NCBI GenBank assembly: GCA_963733065.1
Contig: CAVTBT010000002.1
Location: forward strand, 124,001-188,000
Reading direction: 5' to 3'
Source: CAVTBT01 sp963733065
GTDB taxonomy: Bacteria; Actinomycetota; Thermoleophilia; Gaiellales; Gaiellaceae
Length of the DNA stretch: 64,000 nt
Notes under the pieces: generated by a model
What the model was told of the DNA's origin: nothing
The model's database searches: none
What the model saw: the letters and a program-made list of their open reading frames with translations, nothing else
Position numbers and translations under genes: made by a program
Shown here: positions 55,342-64,000 of the stretch, piece after piece
How the letters are laid out: each line of letters starts with the position of its first letter
How positions within the stretch are numbered: position 1 is the first letter of the stretch

Positions 55342-56943
55342 GTGTACCGACCAGTTGTCAAGGCGCATACCGGCCCGCTTCGCGCGACGGTGCTCGCGGG
55401 CATGCACTCGGTCCTGCTCGGCTTCGACCATCCGCCGGAGCCGGACCTGCTCGGCTTCGCCGTCCACCGCACCGACCGGACGAGCGAGGAGAGCGGCTGG
55501 CTCAAGGGGCAGATCAAGTTCAAGGACGACACGGCCGACTTCGGCGACGACGCGCCGACGGACCGCGCGCCGCTGCAGAAGTTCCATTGGGGCGACTACG
55601 CGGTCCGGCCGGGGCACCACTATGCGTACCGCGTCCATGCCGTGCGCGGACGCCCTGGCGCGCTCGAGCTGAGCGAGCCGGTCGAGCTGGCCGTCGAGGC
55701 AGCATCCAACCGCCCGAACGGTCTCGGCCTGCACTTCAACCGCGGGGTCACCGCTGCACGGGCGTACAGGCTGCGCTTCGGCGATACACCGCCGGACGAG
55801 GTGGCCGACGGCGCGGCGTACCGCTGGCTGTCGCGCGGCCTGCAGGAGGCGCTCTTCGCCTTCCTCGACGCCGCCAGGCCGGGCGACGAGCTCAAGGTCG
55901 CCATCTACGAGCTCGAGGAGGAGGCGGTCGTCAAGCGGCTGGCGGCTGCCAGGGAGCGCGGTGTCAGGGTGCGGCTCGTCTACCACGCGCGGCCCGGCGA
56001 CGACCAGACCGAGGAGAACGAGCTGCGCGTGGCCTCACTCGCGTTGCCGCCCGGCGACGTGAAGGCGCGCAGCCGCGTGCCGAACATCAGCCACAACAAG
56101 TTCGCGCTCCTGTGTCGCGGCGGCGAGCCGCTCCGCGTGTGGAGCGGCTCGACGAACTTCACGGAGGCCGGGTTCTTCCTGCAGACGAACGTCGGCCTCG
56201 TCTTCCCCGGCCGCGAGCTCGTGCGCGCGTACGACGCCTACTTCGAGCTCCTGTTCCGCGACCTCGCCAAGTCGACGATGCGGACCGAGGTGGAGGCTCT
56301 GTCCGCGCTCCCGCAGCCGCCGTCGTCGCAGGTCTTCTTCGCGCCGGTCTCCGGGACGGAGATCCTCGAGCGGGCGTGCCGGATGATCGCCGAGGCCCGC
56401 GAGGCGGTGTTCATCAGCTGCCCGTTCGGGCTGGACCGCGTGATCACCGACGCGCTGAACGAGAACGACCCGTCGGTGGTCGAGTACGGGCTGCTGAACG
56501 TGACGAGCCGCAAGCGGTTCATCGAGGTCATCGACCGCAGCCGGAACGCCTGGTACGCGACGCCGGCCTGGCTCAAGGAGTACGACGGCGGCCTGTGGGA
56601 TGCGCACTCCTACGGGAACCACAAGATCCACGTCAAGTCGATCGTCGCCGACCCGTGGTCGACCAGGGCGCGCGTGCTGATCGGCTCCGCGAACTTCAGC
56701 GACGAGTCGGCGACGCTCAACGACGAGAACTCGCTGTATCGCGAGGGCGACCGGCGGCTGGCCGCGGTCGTCGCCACCGAGTTCCTGCGCATGTTCGACC
56801 ACTACAAGTTCAGGGACTACGTCAAGCGTGCGAAGAAGGACCTCGGGGCGCGCTACCTCGTCGAGGACGGGTCCTGGGCGGCCGACTACTTCGATCCCGA
56901 GCGTCCGAAGTTCCTCGAGCGGGTGCGGTTCGCGCAGGTCTGA
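55342..56943 (+). CDS. Phospholipase D-like protein with N-terminal FnIII-like domain
   Basis: 533 residues. Residues about 1-115 form a beta-sandwich-like region ending GHHYAYRVHAVRG. Two PLD half-sites follow: ISHNKFALL with WSGSTNFTEAGFF (about residue 250-280), and NHKIHVKSI with LIGSANFSDESATLNDEN (about 430-470). Each has the HxK...GSxNF pattern needed for a phosphodiesterase. No signal peptide is seen, so it is probably cytoplasmic. It could cut nucleic acid or phospholipid. AAGGAGGAG precedes GTG 55342. Ten bases after the transhydrogenase gene. Confidence 0.85.
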   Translation: MYRPVVKAHTGPLRATVLAGMHSVLLGFDHPPEPDLLGFAVHRTDRTSEESGWLKGQIKFKDDTADFGDDAPTDRAPLQKFHWGDYAVRPGHHYAYRVHAVRGRPGALELSEPVELAVEAASNRPNGLGLHFNRGVTAARAYRLRFGDTPPDEVADGAAYRWLSRGLQEALFAFLDAARPGDELKVAIYELEEEAVVKRLAAARERGVRVRLVYHARPGDDQTEENELRVASLALPPGDVKARSRVPNISHNKFALLCRGGEPLRVWSGSTNFTEAGFFLQTNVGLVFPGRELVRAYDAYFELLFRDLAKSTMRTEVEALSALPQPPSSQVFFAPVSGTEILERACRMIAEAREAVFISCPFGLDRVITDALNENDPSVVEYGLLNVTSRKRFIEVIDRSRNAWYATPAWLKEYDGGLWDAHSYGNHKIHVKSIVADPWSTRARVLIGSANFSDESATLNDENSLYREGDRRLAAVVATEFLRMFDHYKFRDYVKRAKKDLGARYLVEDGSWAADYFDPERPKFLERVRFAQV

Positions 56944-56969
56944 GCGCCGTGCCCGCGCGCCGGGCGGGC

Positions 56970-56981
56970 TAGATTGGCCGT
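56970..56981 (+). promoter_or_regulatory. -10 (TAGATT) for leaderless gltX
   Basis: TAGATT 56970-56975, six bases, ATG 56982. Confidence 0.55.
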
Positions 56982-58002
56982 ATGAGCGTCCGCACGCGCT
57001 TCGCCCCGTCGCCCACCGGCTCGCTGCACCTCGGCAGCGCCCTCTCGGCGCTCGCGAACCGCCGCCGCGGCGCCTGGCTGCTGCTCCGGATCGACGACAC
57101 CGACCGCGCCCGGGAGGTGCCAGGCGCCCTGGACGCCGTCGTCGAGGATCTGCGCTGGCTGGGCATCGAGTGGGACGAGGGGCCGCTGCGGCAGAGCGAG
57201 CGTGCGACGCGTCACCGTGAGGCTGCCGCGGCCGTGTCGGGCACCGAACGCGACGATGCGGGAGCGCTGCTCTTCGGCGGCCGGACGCTCCTCCGCGCCG
57301 ACGGCTCGCCGACGTACCAGCTCGCCAGCGTCGTCGACGACGTCGACTTCGCGATCACGCACGTCGTGCGCGGCGGCGACCACCGCGACAACGAGGCCTT
57401 CCAGCGCACGCTGTTCGAGGCGCTCGGTGCGGAACCGCCCGTGTTCGTCCATCACGGGCTCGTGCTCGGACCGGACGGGCACAAGCTCTCGAAGCGCGAG
57501 CACCCGGAGACGACGATCGCCGCGCTCCGAGAGGCCGGCGTGCCCGCGGAGGCCGTGCGCGCGTACCTCGACGAGCTCGGCGAGCCGCGGCACGACGTCC
57601 ACCTCGACGAGCCGCGGCTGCGGCGGCTCTCGGTTGACGCGATCAACGCGCTGCCCGACGACGAGCTGGCGCGGCGGGCCGGCGCCCCGGTCGAGCTGGC
57701 GCGGGCGCTCCGTGGCGCGCGCGACCTGCGCGAGGCGGAGGCCATCGCACGTTCGATTCTCGAGCCCGCGGCGACCACGCTGGACGAGTCGGCGCGTCCG
57801 ACGCTGGCACGGTTCGCCGAGCTGCGCGCCGGCGCGAACGGCGGCCTCGACGAGCAGGGTGCCCGCTCGATCGTCCGCGAGCTGAAGGCCGTCGGCGGCG
57901 ACCTCCGCGCGCTGCGCCTCGCGCTGACGGGCGCCGAGCGGGGGCCTGAGCTCTGGACGGTCATCGCGGCGCTGCCCCGCGACGAGGCGCTGCGGAGGGT
58001 CG

Positions 58003-58016
<14 letters not shown>
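56982..58016 (+). CDS. gltX: Glutamyl-tRNA synthetase, unusually compact
   Basis: 344 residues against the usual 460-500. HIGH region TRFAPSPTGSLHLGSALSAL, LLLRIDDTDRAREVPGALD, DGSPTYQLASVVDDVDFAIT and KMSKS-type GHKLSKREHPET are intact. The stretch between RHREAAAA and DDAGALLFGG, normally 60 or so residues with the zinc/connecting insert, is nearly gone; the anticodon-binding half is also reduced but present, which separates it from GluQ-RS. It overlaps cysS by 14 bases, as in the conserved gltX-cysS order. Whether it discriminates tRNA-Gln is unknown. Confidence 0.82.
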
Positions 58017-59282
<1,266 letters not shown>

Positions 59283-59286
<4 letters not shown>

Positions 59287-59993
59287 CGCGCGAGCAGGTC
59301 TACGGCCGGCGCGCCGTCCGTGAGGCGCTCCGGGGCCGGCGGGAGGTGCTCGAGCTCTGGGCGAGCGAACGAGCGGCGGCGGCGAACGGCTGGCTCGGCG
59401 ACGGCCCGCGCCTTCAGGTCAAGCCGGAGCGCGAGCTCACCGAGGCGGCCGGGACGCGTGATCACCAGGGCGTCCTGGCGTGGTGCGAGCCGTACCCGTA
59501 CGCCGACGCCTACGAGCTGGCGTCGCTCGAGCGGCCGCTCATCGCCTGCCTGGACCAGGTCACCGACCCGCGCAACCTCGGCGCCGTCGCGCGCTCCGCA
59601 GAAGGCGCGGGCGCCACCGGGATCGTCGTGCCTGCGCACGGCGCTGCGCGGGTGACGCCGGCCGTGTGCCGCGCATCGGCCGGTGCCGTGGAGCACCTGC
59701 CGGTTGCGGTCGTGCAGAACCTCGCGCGCTGGCTCAACGAGGTGAAGGGCGGCGACCTGTGGGTCTTCGCGGCCGCCGCCGACGCGGAGCAGTCCGTCTG
59801 GCAGGCCGAGCTCACGGGGGGCGTCGCGCTCGTCTTCGGCGCCGAGGGCAAGGGCGTCCGCCCGCTCGTGCGCCGTGCGTGCGACGGCGCGATCTCGATC
59901 CCGTTGGCCGGGCGCGTGGAGTCCCTGAACGTCAGCGTCGCAGCCGCGCTCCTCCTGTACGAGGCGGCGCGTCAGCGGCGGGAGGGGAGCTAG
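59283..59993 (+). CDS. rlmB: 23S rRNA 2'-O-methyltransferase, SpoU/TrmH family (RlmB-like)
   Basis: 236 residues. Short N-terminal substrate domain (YGRRAVREALRGRREVLEL), then the SPOUT knot: CLDQVTDPRNLGAVARSAEG (motif 1), LVFGAEGKGVRPLVRRACDG (motif 2) and SIPLAGRVESLNVSVAAALL (motif 3). It methylates ribose in 23S rRNA. Coupled to cysS. The mrnC gene that lies between these in Bacillus is missing. Confidence 0.93.
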
Positions 59994-60015
59994 CGGCCTC
60001 CGCCGCCGGATCGAC

Positions 60016-60450
60016 GTGGCCGAGCCGACGCTCTACCTGTTCGACGGCTACAACCTCCTCCACGCGGGCAGCTTCGAGGGCGTGCCGGAGCTCGTCGACA
60101 CACTCGCCAGCTTCGTCGCCGCGCAGGGCGCTCGGGGCATCGTCGTCTTCGACGGGGTGGGCGTCGAGGCCGACATCGGGCCGCTGTCGGTGCGCTACGC
60201 GCCGCATGCCGATGCGCTGCTCGAGCGGCTCGCGGCCGAGCACCGCGGCGGCGAGCTCGTCTGCCTCGTCTCCTCGGACGCGGCCGTGCGGGGCACGTCC
60301 GGCCAGGAGGTTCGCAAGCTGAGCTCGGCGACGTTCCTGCTCGACCTCACCCCGGCCACGCACTCGGAGGGCGGAGCGTCCCGGTTGCGCGACCGTCTCG
60401 ACCCCGAGACGCGAGCCCGGCTCGAGCGCCTCCGCCGCGGCGACGGCTGA
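60016..60450 (+). CDS. YacP/Rae1-like NYN-domain RNase
   Basis: 144 residues. NYN (PIN-like) domain with LYLFDGYNLLHAGSFEG (first Asp), GIVVFDGVGVEAD and ELVCLVSSDAAVRGTSG. In Bacillus the YacP homologue (Rae1) cuts mRNA in the ribosome; same neighbours here (rlmB upstream, sigH downstream). GTG 60016. Activity is inferred from family and context. Confidence 0.82.
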   Translation: MAEPTLYLFDGYNLLHAGSFEGVPELVDTLASFVAAQGARGIVVFDGVGVEADIGPLSVRYAPHADALLERLAAEHRGGELVCLVSSDAAVRGTSGQEVRKLSSATFLLDLTPATHSEGGASRLRDRLDPETRARLERLRRGDG

Positions 60451-60495
60451 CACCCGAACGCGCGTTCGCATCATATACGGTCCTTTGCAAAACAG

Positions 60496-60524
60496 TTGTA
60501 CCGTGCGGCGCGTAGTGCTATTGT
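60496..60524 (+). promoter_or_regulatory. Promoter of sigH
   Basis: TTGTAC (60496-60501), 17 bp, TATTGT (60519-60524). The leader is about 70 nt and ends in AAGGGGAGA (60592-60600) before ATG 60603. ACCGTG occurs twice (60500-60505 and 60560-60565), possibly a regulator site. Confidence 0.55.
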
Positions 60525-60602
60525 CCGCCTCAACCTCAGGGTGAGAGTTGTTCGATTGCACCGTGAGGCGACCTCAAAAAGTCCCGCAAACAAGGGGAGA
60601 CG

Positions 60603-61268
60603 ATGGCCGCTCGCCACGCAGTCGCCGCCCAGACGCCGCAGAAAGCTCAACGAGAGCTTGAGGACCTGCAGCTCGTGATGAAGGCCCGGAATGGCAGCCA
60701 GCAGGCGCTCGACAGCCTGATGCGGCGCTACACCGGGTTCGTGCGGCTGAAGGCCAGCTCGTACTTCCTCGCCGGGGGCGAGTCGGACGATCTGATCCAG
60801 GAGGGGATGATCGGGCTCTACAAGGCGGTGCGCGACTTCCGCGCCGACAAGGAGACCTCGTTCCGGAGCTTCGCGGAGCTCTGTGTGACGCGCCAGATCA
60901 TCACCGCCATCAAGACGGCCACTCGCTTCAAGCACGCCCCGCTCAACACGTACGTTTCGTTCAGCCACACGCCGGCGGGCCAGGAGTCGGAGGGCGAGTG
61001 CACGCTCGGCGACGCGCTGCCCGGCCCGAGCGTCAACGACCCCTCCGTGCGCGTGATCTCGACGGAGGAGCTGCAGGCGCTCGTGGGCTGTCTGGGCAGC
61101 AGCCTGTCCAGCCTCGAGTCCGAGGCGCTGCGCCTGTACCTCGAAGGGTTCTCCTACGAGGGCATGGCCGAGGAGCTCGGCTGCGACACGAAGACGATCG
61201 ACAACGCGCTCCAGCGCGTGAAGCGCAAGATCCTGGCGCACCAGGAGACTCGCCAGGTGCTCGCGTAG
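60603..61268 (+). CDS. sigH: RNA polymerase sigma factor, SigH (Spo0H) type
   Basis: 221 residues. Region 2 has DSLMRRYTGFVRLKASSYFL and DDLIQEGMIGLYKAVRDF, then FRSFAELCVTRQIITAIKTA (region 2.3-2.4). Region 4 has LSSLESEALRLYLEGFSYEG and AEELGCDTKTIDNALQRVKR. The fit is to the sporulation/stationary-phase SigH group rather than ECF factors. Unlike most genes here it has a canonical promoter, a leader and a ribosome site. Sporulation in this lineage is not implied by the gene alone. Confidence 0.9.
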   Translation: MAARHAVAAQTPQKAQRELEDLQLVMKARNGSQQALDSLMRRYTGFVRLKASSYFLAGGESDDLIQEGMIGLYKAVRDFRADKETSFRSFAELCVTRQIITAIKTATRFKHAPLNTYVSFSHTPAGQESEGECTLGDALPGPSVNDPSVRVISTEELQALVGCLGSSLSSLESEALRLYLEGFSYEGMAEELGCDTKTIDNALQRVKRKILAHQETRQVLA

Positions 61269-61364
61269 CGTCGGCAGTCGCGTTCGAGCGAATGGGGCGG
61301 TAGACGCCGGTACGCGCCGACCCGGGCACCGCCCTCGGCAAGCGCGCTATGGTCATGCGGCGTC

Positions 61365-62600
61365 ATGAGCCCGAGGATGAAGCGAGGAGACCAGGAGCAC
61401 CTCCAGCGGATCCAGGCCCTCGCGCAGGCCTTCCGCCCGGCCGCTCCGATCGACCGGAGCACGCTGTTCTCCGGTCGCACAACCCAGCTCGCCGACCTGT
61501 TCGGGGTCGCCGAGCAGCCCGGTCAGCACGCGATCGTGTACGGCGAGCGCGGCGTCGGCAAGACGTCGCTCGTGATGGTCGCGACCGAGATGCTCGCCGC
61601 GGCCGGGGACGTGGTCACCGCGCGGACCACGTGCGACCGCAGCGACGACTTCAGCTCTGTCTGGTGGAAGGTGCTCGACCAGATCCGCGTGCTCGTGACG
61701 ACGCAGGGCGTCGGGTTCTCGGCCACGGCGAGCCAGACCTCGCATTCGGCGGCGGGACTCCTCGGCGGCGACGCGACGCCGTACTCCGTCAAGCGCAGCA
61801 TCGAGGCGGTGGCGGGTGAGAAGCGCGTCGTCGTGCTCATCGACGAGTTCGACCGGCTCGGCTCGGACGAGGCGCGGCTGCTCTTCGCGGACACGATCAA
61901 GACGCTGTCCGACCAGCTGCCCCGGGCGACGGTCGTCCTCGTCGGCGTCGCCGACACGGTCGAGGAGCTGATCGCCGAGCACCAGTCGATCGAGCGCGCC
62001 GTCGTCCAGATCCACATGCCTCGCATGTCACGGGATGAGCTGGAGCGGATCGTCACGCACGGCATGGAGACCGCCGGCCTGACGATCGAGCCGGTCGCCG
62101 TGGGCACGATCGCCCTGCTCGCGCAAGGCCTGCCCCACTACGCGCATCTGCTGGGTCAGATCTCCGGGCGGATCGCCCTGGACGACCTCCGGACGAAGGT
62201 GCGGTCGGCGGACGTGGATGCAGCAGTCGCGGAGGCCATCGAGAAGACGCAGCAGACCGTGCTCGAGGCGTACTCCCAGGCGACCGCCGAGACCCGGGCG
62301 ACGCTCTACCCCAAGGTCGTCCTCGCCTGTGCGCTGGCGCGCGGTGACGAGTTCGGCTTCTTCGGGGCCTCCGAGGTGCGCACGACGCTGGGGGAGATCG
62401 CCGGCAAGCCGTATGACACTCGCGCTTTCAACCGCCACCTCGACGAGCTGGCCGGGCCGGCGCGCGGCAACCTCCTGCAGAAGCGAAGCGGCCTCGGCAA
62501 CGCCCGCTACCGCTTCGGCAATCCGCTCCTGCAGCCGTACGTGCTGATGCGCGGCGTGGCCGAGGGCGCCGTCGCGCCCGAGGTGCTGCGCGAGGCGTGA
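61365..62600 (+). CDS. AAA+ ATPase, Orc1/Cdc6-STAND type, function unknown
   Basis: 411 residues. Walker A AIVYGERGVGKTSLVMVATE (about residues 55-75), Walker B VVVLIDEFDRLGSDEARLLF, sensor region LVGVADTVEELIAEHQSIER, and a lid with LLAQGLPHYAHLLGQISG. The C-terminal part (KRSGLGNARYRFGNPLLQPY) looks like a winged helix. The fold is shared by TniB-like, MalT/STAND and defence ATPases; no partner gene is adjacent to decide. A TATGGT box (61348-61353) lies 11 nt before ATG 61365. Confidence 0.75.
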   Translation: MSPRMKRGDQEHLQRIQALAQAFRPAAPIDRSTLFSGRTTQLADLFGVAEQPGQHAIVYGERGVGKTSLVMVATEMLAAAGDVVTARTTCDRSDDFSSVWWKVLDQIRVLVTTQGVGFSATASQTSHSAAGLLGGDATPYSVKRSIEAVAGEKRVVVLIDEFDRLGSDEARLLFADTIKTLSDQLPRATVVLVGVADTVEELIAEHQSIERAVVQIHMPRMSRDELERIVTHGMETAGLTIEPVAVGTIALLAQGLPHYAHLLGQISGRIALDDLRTKVRSADVDAAVAEAIEKTQQTVLEAYSQATAETRATLYPKVVLACALARGDEFGFFGASEVRTTLGEIAGKPYDTRAFNRHLDELAGPARGNLLQKRSGLGNARYRFGNPLLQPYVLMRGVAEGAVAPEVLREA

Positions 62601-62606
62601 CGTCGA

Positions 62607-62679
62607 AGCCGGAGGAGGGACTCGAACCCACGGCCTTCGCCTTACAAGGGCGCTGCTCTACCAGCTGAGCTACTCCGGC
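62607..62679 (-). tRNA. tRNA-Thr (anticodon TGT)
   Basis: 73 nt, complete cloverleaf. Acceptor stem GCCGGAG/CTCCGGC, D-loop AGCTCAGCTGGTAGAGC, anticodon loop CTTGTAA (anticodon at 62646-62644) and T-arm GGGTTCGAGTCCC. The 3' CCA is not encoded. It reads ACA (and other ACN) codons. Confidence 0.97.
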
Positions 62680-62732
62680 GCCCAGGCAGGGTAGCGCTGC
62701 GGCCGGCGGCGAGCTCGAGACGGGGCCGGAAC

Positions 62733-62767
62733 GGCCGCGTCCCGGGGACTGTCCCCGGGACGCGGCC
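62733..62767. repeat. 35-bp perfect palindrome with GGGGACTGTCCCC core
   Basis: Arms of 17 bp around T62750 (left arm from GGCCGCGTCCC, right arm to GGGACGCGGCC). It lies between the MMPL gene end and the tRNA, so it may act as the MMPL terminator, but no T run follows on either side. It shares its core with 48500-48518. Confidence 0.85.
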
Positions 62768-62785
62768 TCCGAGCTGCGCAGGCGG

Positions 62786-64000
62786 CTAGGCGGCCTGCGG
62801 GAGCGGCTTCGGCTCCGGCTCGGGCGCCGGTGCCGGTGCCTCGGAGAGCTCCGGCACGGTGCCGGCGCCGTGGTCGAGCCGCGGCAGCCACTCGAGCCAC
62901 TTCGGCAGGTACCAGTTCCGGTCGCCGAGCAGCTTCATCGTCGCCGGGAGGAGCACCGCGCGGACGATGGTGGCGTCGATGAGGATCGCGGCGGCGAGGC
63001 CGATCCCCATCTCCTTCATGTCGATGATCGGCATGGTCGCGAAGACCGCGAAGGTCACGACCATGACGGTGGCGGCACTCGTCACGACGCCCGCCGTCGA
63101 GCGGATCCCGTGTGCGACGGCCTGCTCGTTCGAGAGGCCGCGGTCATAGGCCTCGCGGATGCGGCTGAGGATGAACACGTGGTAGTCCATCGAGAGCCCG
63201 AACAGGATCACGAACAGGAACATCGGCAGCCACGGTGCGATCCCGCCGTTCGACTCGAAGCCGAGCAGGTTCTCGCCGAGGCCCCACTGGAAGACGATCA
63301 CCAGCAGGCCGTATGCGGCGCCGACGGACAGCAGGTTGAGCAGGATCGCCTTGAGCGCGACGACGACCGAGCGGAACGAGACGAGCAGCAGCAGGAAGGC
63401 GAACAGGAGCACGAAGCCGAAGACGAGCGGGGCCGTCTTCGTCATGCTGGCGCTCCAGTCCTGATCCGCAGCCGTGAGGCCCGTGACCGCGTACTCGACG
63501 CCGTCGACCTGGCCCACGGTCTGCGGGAGCAGCTCGTCGCGCAGGGTAGCCAGAGCGTCCTTTGAGACTTCGTCCGTGCCGTCGCCGGCGAGCGGAATCT
63601 CGACCGTTGCGACCGTCGAGTCGGGGCTCGCCTCGACCTCGATCGGCGACTGCATCTGGCCGCTTGCGAGGGCCTGCCGCTCGAGCTCGGCGATGGCCTC
63701 GCGGACGGGCTCGGCCCGGACGTCGTCGGCCTTGACGGCCACCACGGCCGGGTCGCTGCCGCCGGGGAAGGCAGCGTCGAGCTTCTTGACGGGCTCGATC
63801 TCGGCGATCGAGATGTCGTCGGTTCCGGTCTGCGCCGTCGCGAGTGTGAACGCGGGCACCGTCAGGGCGATGAGCACCGCGCCGGCGGCGAGCGCCGAGA
63901 CGACCGGACGACGCAGGACGCGGGTCAGGACCGCCGCCCAGAAGCGGCTCTCGCCGTTCTTGCTGCGGAGGCGGTGGAGGAACGGGATGCGCCCCTTCTC
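62786..64000 (-). CDS. MMPL/RND-type membrane transporter, C-terminal part (cut by window edge)
   Basis: At least 404 residues, open to the window end. A first membrane helix (ALAAGAVLIALTVPAFT), a soluble loop, then five helices (LVFGFVLLFAFLLLLVSF, LLSVGAAYGLLVIVF, LPMFLFVILFGLSMDYHVFI, TSAATVMVVTFAVFATMP, IGLAAAILIDATIVRAVLLP). GLSMDYHVFILSRIREAYDR and DATIVRAVLLPATM are MMPL signatures. Proton-driven export of lipids or drugs is usual for the family. The tail is Pro/Glu-rich. Confidence 0.92.
   Translation of the reverse strand, partial: EKGRIPFLHRLRSKNGESRFWAAVLTRVLRRPVVSALAAGAVLIALTVPAFTLATAQTGTDDISIAEIEPVKKLDAAFPGGSDPAVVAVKADDVRAEPVREAIAELERQALASGQMQSPIEVEASPDSTVATVEIPLAGDGTDEVSKDALATLRDELLPQTVGQVDGVEYAVTGLTAADQDWSASMTKTAPLVFGFVLLFAFLLLLVSFRSVVVALKAILLNLLSVGAAYGLLVIVFQWGLGENLLGFESNGGIAPWLPMFLFVILFGLSMDYHVFILSRIREAYDRGLSNEQAVAHGIRSTAGVVTSAATVMVVTFAVFATMPIIDMKEMGIGLAAAILIDATIVRAVLLPATMKLLGDRNWYLPKWLEWLPRLDHGAGTVPELSEAPAPAPEPEPKPLPQAA

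Noticed and set aside
49039..56943. Genomic island or prophage in the ispF-gltX gap
   Set aside because: No integrase, phage gene or base-composition break; genes look like ordinary chromosomal accessories.

Overview
The window reads as one stretch of a high-GC actinobacterial chromosome. The class is an inference: Thermoleophilia (Gaiella/Solirubrobacter-like) fits the mix of a CarD-type regulator, a DUF2469 protein, DUF4081-type acetyltransferase, a SigH-type sigma factor and pervasive TAnnnT leaderless starts. There is no rRNA, prophage or insertion sequence; one tRNA gene (Thr-TGT) is present.

Layout. 1-5.2 kb: acyl-CoA metabolism (acyl-CoA dehydrogenase end, winged-helix protein, then a TetR / CoA-ligase-like / SDR operon behind twin operators). 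5.2-15.7 kb: envelope and housekeeping genes (VanW, thioesterase, sirtuin, L,D-transpeptidase, PQQ-type propeller, lipid kinase, purine phosphorylase, acetyltransferase, PLP decarboxylase, phosphatase). 15.7-31.8 kb: tilS-hpt-ftsH, a six-copy tandem repeat, a MoxR/DUF58/DUF4129 operon on the other strand, folP-folB-folK, DUF2469, coaX, a mechanosensitive-type channel, dus, greA, lysS. 31.8-39.9 kb: a surface-polysaccharide island (flippase, four glycosyltransferases, two deacetylases, a sugar epimerase). 40-49 kb: clpC, radA, disA, carD, ispD, HAD hydrolase, ispF. 49-57 kb: an inserted block (acetyltransferase-like, TetR/cupin pair, two-component system, mutY, DUF1801, transhydrogenase, phospholipase D-like). 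57-61.3 kb: gltX-cysS-rlmB-yacP-sigH. 61.3-64 kb: an AAA ATPase, tRNA-Thr and an MMPL transporter that runs off the edge.

The backbone tilS-hpt-ftsH / folP-folB-folK / dus-lysS / clpC-radA-disA / ispD-ispF / gltX-cysS-rlmB-yacP-sigH follows the order known from the Bacillus subtilis origin-proximal region, with accessory blocks spliced between the modules. The genes serve translation (tRNA modification, charging, rRNA methylation), folate and isoprenoid synthesis, proteolysis, DNA repair and c-di-AMP signalling.

Beyond genes, four patterns stand out: two copies of a ~170-bp CTAG-bounded palindromic element, each between convergent genes; many starts with a -10-like hexamer exactly 6 nt upstream and no ribosome site, including divergent pairs sharing one -10; convergent genes sharing a CTAG double stop; and a terminator-like hairpin between the likely carD promoter and carD. 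At least ten genes, several normally essential, are broken by single-base shifts, mostly one extra base. That looks like a sequence-error signature, so frames at those places are reconstructed.
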